Below, piece after piece: positions 61,296 to 64,000 of a DNA stretch of 64,000 nt; positions within the stretch are counted from its first letter, which is position 1, and each line of letters starts with the position of its first letter. The notes under the pieces were generated by a model. That model worked only from the letters and a program-made list of their open reading frames with translations. It ran no database searches and was not told the DNA's origin. The translations under genes were made by a program, and so were the position numbers. Source of the stretch: Congeria kusceri (lineage: Eukaryota; Mollusca; Bivalvia; Myida; Dreissenidae). The DNA lies in contig CM051029.1 in NCBI GenBank assembly GCA_027627225.1, positions 1,699,501-1,763,500 of the forward strand. Direction: 5' to 3'.

Positions 61296-61514
61296 GTGCA
61301 CTTAAATATCAAGCTGGTATTACCAGGACACTCACCAACTGCTGACTACCAGGAAGCACATGATACAGACGCTTTATTGTACACGTCGTTGTCCTACGAA
61401 TATTTTGCAGCACAAAATACACCATGCGAGCCCACATTACCATCACAGCAGGCTGCATCTCTGAATGCTGCAGTCGCGTTCCCTACCTACTTTGACATCA
61501 CACGTGGGGGATAG
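61296..61514 (+). CDS. unassigned open frame, possible tail exon
   Basis: 72-codon frame including TDALLYTSLSYEYF (a YTSL motif) and Pro/Ala/Gln-rich sequence. Codon composition is less AT-rich than its surroundings. No clear splice sites in a matching phase; it might be a receptor tail exon or chance. Confidence 0.3.
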   Translation: MHLNIKLVLPGHSPTADYQEAHDTDALLYTSLSYEYFAAQNTPCEPTLPSQQAASLNAAVAFPTYFDITRGG

Positions 61515-61816
61515 TTTTTCAGAGCAATAGTCAATATCGCATTTGATAATAAATCCAATTGTTTATGTCGTACATGTATGAAACACAATGAAACAAACAC
61601 ACCCCAAAACATTTTGTAAACAAAAATGCAAACATGACATACGGAGTATTGATCGTGGTTTCTTGCTTTGCCAGTAATCAGTTCTCGCATTAAAAGTACG
61701 TTTCAGTGTTATTAGTTCTTACATATGTTTGAACCCGCATACCTATACTATAATTAGCCGTTATGTGTTTAACTATTATTAGTAATTGTTAAATATGTAG
61801 TGTCCGTTTTGTTCAG

Positions 61817-61939
61817 AACCAGTATTTATATCTCCACGAAGTGTTGTGTAAAGCTCTTTGTCCTACTGGTGAGGTGCTTACCAACAAGACTGGTGTGGAA
61901 ACAAAACGCACAGAACATTATCTTAACCAGGAGTATAAG
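61817..61939 (+). CDS. PTP exon: end of domain 1
   Basis: 123 nt, phase 0-0; acceptor GTTCAG, donor GTAAAA. NQYLYLHEVLCKALCPTG, then HYLNQEYK. Confidence 0.72.
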
Positions 61940-62676
61940 GTAAAATAATAAAGGCCAGTAAGAGTAAAACCGTGCCTTTACTAAGCCATTGGTCCGTTTT
62001 TAACTGACCAGTCAGTAGCAAAATAAAATCAATCTCCCGGTTCCTTGAATTTGACAAGCACTGTGTACTAGTACACAGTCAATCTTTAAAAGCGAAGACC
62101 CCCCCCCCCTCCAATGCGTTAAATAACTGCACTGCATTTATATTTGACAACAGGTCAAGTACTATTCATGATTTTAAATGTTTGTTTACTTTCCTGTTTT
62201 AAATGTAGAGAAACAGCAAGTGTGAGCTAGTGATCTATCTAAGGATATCGATCTGTGTTTGTTACGCTACCGATGTTTAACAACTGAAAACACGGACTTC
62301 CGAATTAAAAAACTAATATTGATAGGACTTTGCAAATATTGCCGCTCTAATTGCACGTGTTGGCAACAACATCATGTGTGTTTTCTGTACATTTATTTAA
62401 CAGGTAATCATTTTGATAATCACATTAAATGACACATAAATAGCAATATGTTTAAATTTGGCAGACACTTGCGAACACATTTATTTTTTATTTATATCTG
62501 TATTATACAATTATGTTTCGTTAGGTACAAGACGACGTTAAGATAAGACGCAAACAGACGCCACACATTCAAATCATTCAATTATATCAGATTAATATTG
62601 TTAATTATTTTAATAAATTAAATATTAATGCATTGAATGCAACCTATAATAACTACCGTTTTCTTACATTCTACAG

Positions 62677-62800
62677 GAGTTATGCCAATCTCACATTCCT
62701 GATCGGGTTGAAGCCGAAACAGATGGCGACTGCATTAATGTGTTAGATGGCGAAAACCCCTAAAATATGAATACAAATGTTGATCCATGCGTTGTTCCAG
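62677..62800 (+). pseudogene. PTP exon with premature stop
   Basis: 124 nt from CTACAG to GTAGGA, phase 0 to 1. The only way to meet the next exon in phase passes through TAA at 62761. Confidence 0.7.
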
Positions 62801-62954
62801 GTAGGACTTGGTTTGTTAATATTTTGCTATATTGAAAGTATATTGTTATTTCAGAGACAATCATTTTTAAATATGTTTCCTCAACCACATGTATTGGCTC
62901 ATTTAATACATGAATACATTTGCAAAATGGTTTATAATGCATCGTCTTTTGTAG

Positions 62955-63034
62955 AGGACAAATATCGCCCTGTACTCAGCATGACTGTGCATAACAAGGG
63001 GCACACTGATTATATAAACGCCGTGTATATATCG
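62955..63034 (+). CDS. PTP exon: DYINAVYIS block
   Basis: 80 nt, phase 1-0. DKYRPVLSMTVHNKG then HTDYINAVYIS, the substrate-recognition loop neighbourhood of PTP domains. Confidence 0.78.
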
Positions 63035-63157
63035 GTGAGTAAACCGTATTACATCCGAACACATTTAGAAAACTAATTAGCGTCATGTTGAAAATAGCAC
63101 ATAAATGCAAAGTGTATATCGTCCTGATTTTTGGCTCCTATATATTGTATATTATAG

Positions 63158-63277
63158 ACGTTTCGAGAGGCAGACAGGTTGATCCTAACCCAGACAGCGA
63201 AAACAAGTTCAGATACAGATGTCGTGCGGTTGCTACACGACCATTATGTTAGGACCGCTGTGACACTCGGTGACCAG
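63158..63277 (+). CDS. PTP exon: LILTQTA block
   Basis: 120 nt, phase 0-0; TFREADRLILTQTAKTS, then DTDVVRLLHDHYVRTAVTLG, matching the FIxTQ-P and FWRLVxDH motifs of the family with substitutions. Confidence 0.78.
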
Positions 63278-63505
63278 GTAAAAGTAAAGCATTTACAATA
63301 ATTAAAAATAAGTATGGGGTTTCGTATTTTACACGATATGTCTAGAATATTATATTTAGAACATGATCACCATCGGTAATGAATGATCCTTTACATTGTT
63401 TTGTTTCGTTCATTTTATTAGTGTTTGGTATATTTTGTCCTACTATATAGAATGTACATATTTGACGACATGTGTATACAGATGAATGAATTGCTCAATG
63501 TTTAG

Positions 63506-63610
63506 GTGGAGCCCTACATGCCAACAAGCGGAGAAAGGACAGGTATTGGACCGTTCACAGCGTCGGCAGTCTCCAATACAACTGCAAATCATATTGTGTT
63601 TCTGTCGTCA
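63506..63610 (+). pseudogene. PTP exon: GPFT block, probable frameshift
   Basis: EPYMPTSGERTGIGPFTASA resembles the PxxGExxxxGPFTV stretch. After about 63605 the family-like reading (RFKRIVEVQKPNENG) is in another frame, suggesting a 1-nt indel; the 3' limit is uncertain. Confidence 0.6.
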
Positions 63611-63808
63611 GATTTAAACGCATTGTCGAGGTTCAAAAGCCAAATGAAAACGGGTTTAACATGATATATTTGTATTACCATAAAATAAAGGAATAACATG
63701 ATAGATTTGTATTACCATAAAATAAAGGAATTATGTGGTGATGTTTATGAATGCATAGAAAGTTTATCTGCTAATACAATTTTAAATTATGATTTCTTTC
63801 ATTTTCAG

Positions 63809-63927
63809 CACGTAAGTTTCGAAGTCCGCAAATTTAGATTAACAAATTGGTCTAAACAATTTGATGTCTGCCAGAGAGACGCAATGCTGAGCATGTTAAT
63901 CGAAAAGCTTCGTCTGAAGATCCAATC
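63809..63927 (+). CDS. PTP exon: VRKFRLTNW block
   Basis: 119 nt, acceptor TTTCAG, donor GTGAGT. HVSFEVRKFRLTNWSKQFD corresponds to the strand leading into the WPD loop, here lacking Pro-Asp. Last exon before the window ends; 63928-64000 is intron. Confidence 0.72.
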
Positions 63928-64000
63928 GTGAGTCAATGCCGATAACTATTTTTTTCTACATTTAATGTGCAGTTAACCCCAAATCAAACAAAATAAAATA

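Larger units (their letters stand above)
54618..61816. other. gene-poor interval between gene C and the PTP remnant
   Basis: 7.2 kb. Transposon copies at 54800-55980, 58417-58726 and 59605-60780 and a short repeat fragment at 59028-59110 are listed separately. From 56000 to 58400 I see no gene or repeat of note. Confidence 0.7.
61817..63927 (+). pseudogene. receptor-type protein tyrosine phosphatase remnant (end of D1, D2)
   Basis: Exons 61817-61939, 62677-62800, 62955-63034, 63158-63277, 63506-about 63610 and 63809-63927. First exon: QYLYLHEVLCKAL, the helix closing a PTP domain. Then ELCQSHIPDR, DKYRPVL, HTDYINAVYIS, FREADRLILTQTA, VVRLLHDHYVRTAVTL, IGPFTASAVS and VRKFRLTNWSKQFD, in PTP-domain order. 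The WPD loop position reads WSK, as in many inactive second domains. TAA at 62761-62763 interrupts exon 2 in an otherwise consistent frame (it resumes NMNTNVDPCVVP), and exon 5 appears frameshifted. The catalytic HCSAG region would lie beyond the window. No first-domain exons were found upstream. Confidence 0.75.

Noticed and set aside
54248..63927. Gene C and the PTP remnant as one receptor phosphatase gene
   Set aside because: Gene C has its own tail exons and stop; the phase of its tail donor (2) does not match the first PTP exon (0), and first-domain PTP exons are missing.

Overview
The window looks like nuclear DNA of an invertebrate animal, most likely a heterodont bivalve mollusc. It is AT-rich, has many introns, and is full of trinucleotide microsatellites and transposon debris. 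One interspersed repeat (GAGTGGTAACAAGG core, ending in a TGAGCACTTCGTGCTCA palindrome) is of a kind I associate with clam and mussel genomes. No species can be named from sequence alone.

The main content is a small cluster of cell-surface immunoglobulin-superfamily receptor genes. Two gene types lie head to head. Gene A (minus strand) encodes, in its reconstructed exon set, a signal peptide, nine Ig-like domains, one fibronectin type III (FN3) domain, a transmembrane (TM) helix and a tail with an ITAM-like pair of YxxL motifs. Gene B (plus strand) encodes a signal peptide, one Ig-like domain, a Ser/Thr-rich stalk, a TM helix and a short tail; its seven exons sum to exactly 750 nt (249 aa). 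The A-B pair is tandemly duplicated: copy 1 covers about 3357-17542 and copy 2 about 17556-39042. The duplication breakpoint falls inside the FN3 exon of gene A, so copy A2 has lost its TM and tail exons. Both A copies carry private frameshifts (A1 in Ig3 and Ig9; A2 in Ig3 and Ig6), while both B copies are open.

The 7.3 kb length difference between the two copies is explained exactly by a 7,282 bp transposon (18499-25780) flanked by TTAA on both sides, with 17 bp perfect terminal inverted repeats. The matching empty TTAA site is visible in copy 1. The element carries, on its minus strand, exons of a transposase N-terminal region (the family usually labelled Mutator-like transposase in animal annotation) and a DEDDh (DnaQ-like, PML-like) exonuclease.

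From 39043 to about 45850 there is no gene. This stretch holds a tRNA-like SINE head, short inverted-repeat clusters, a GC-rich degenerate satellite with telomere-like hexamers, and a LINE reverse-transcriptase scrap. From about 45850 to 54617 lies gene C (plus strand), a diverged paralogue with the same Ig9-FN3-TM-tail layout. It carries two in-frame stops, one 1-nt insertion and one exon of incompatible length, so it looks like a pseudogene. Beyond it are further transposon remnants, including two more TTAA-flanked non-coding elements. The window ends with the remnant of a receptor-type protein tyrosine phosphatase (61817-63927) that has an in-frame stop.

All exon limits were set by eye from splice consensus, phase and paralogue comparison; nothing was checked against transcripts or databases.
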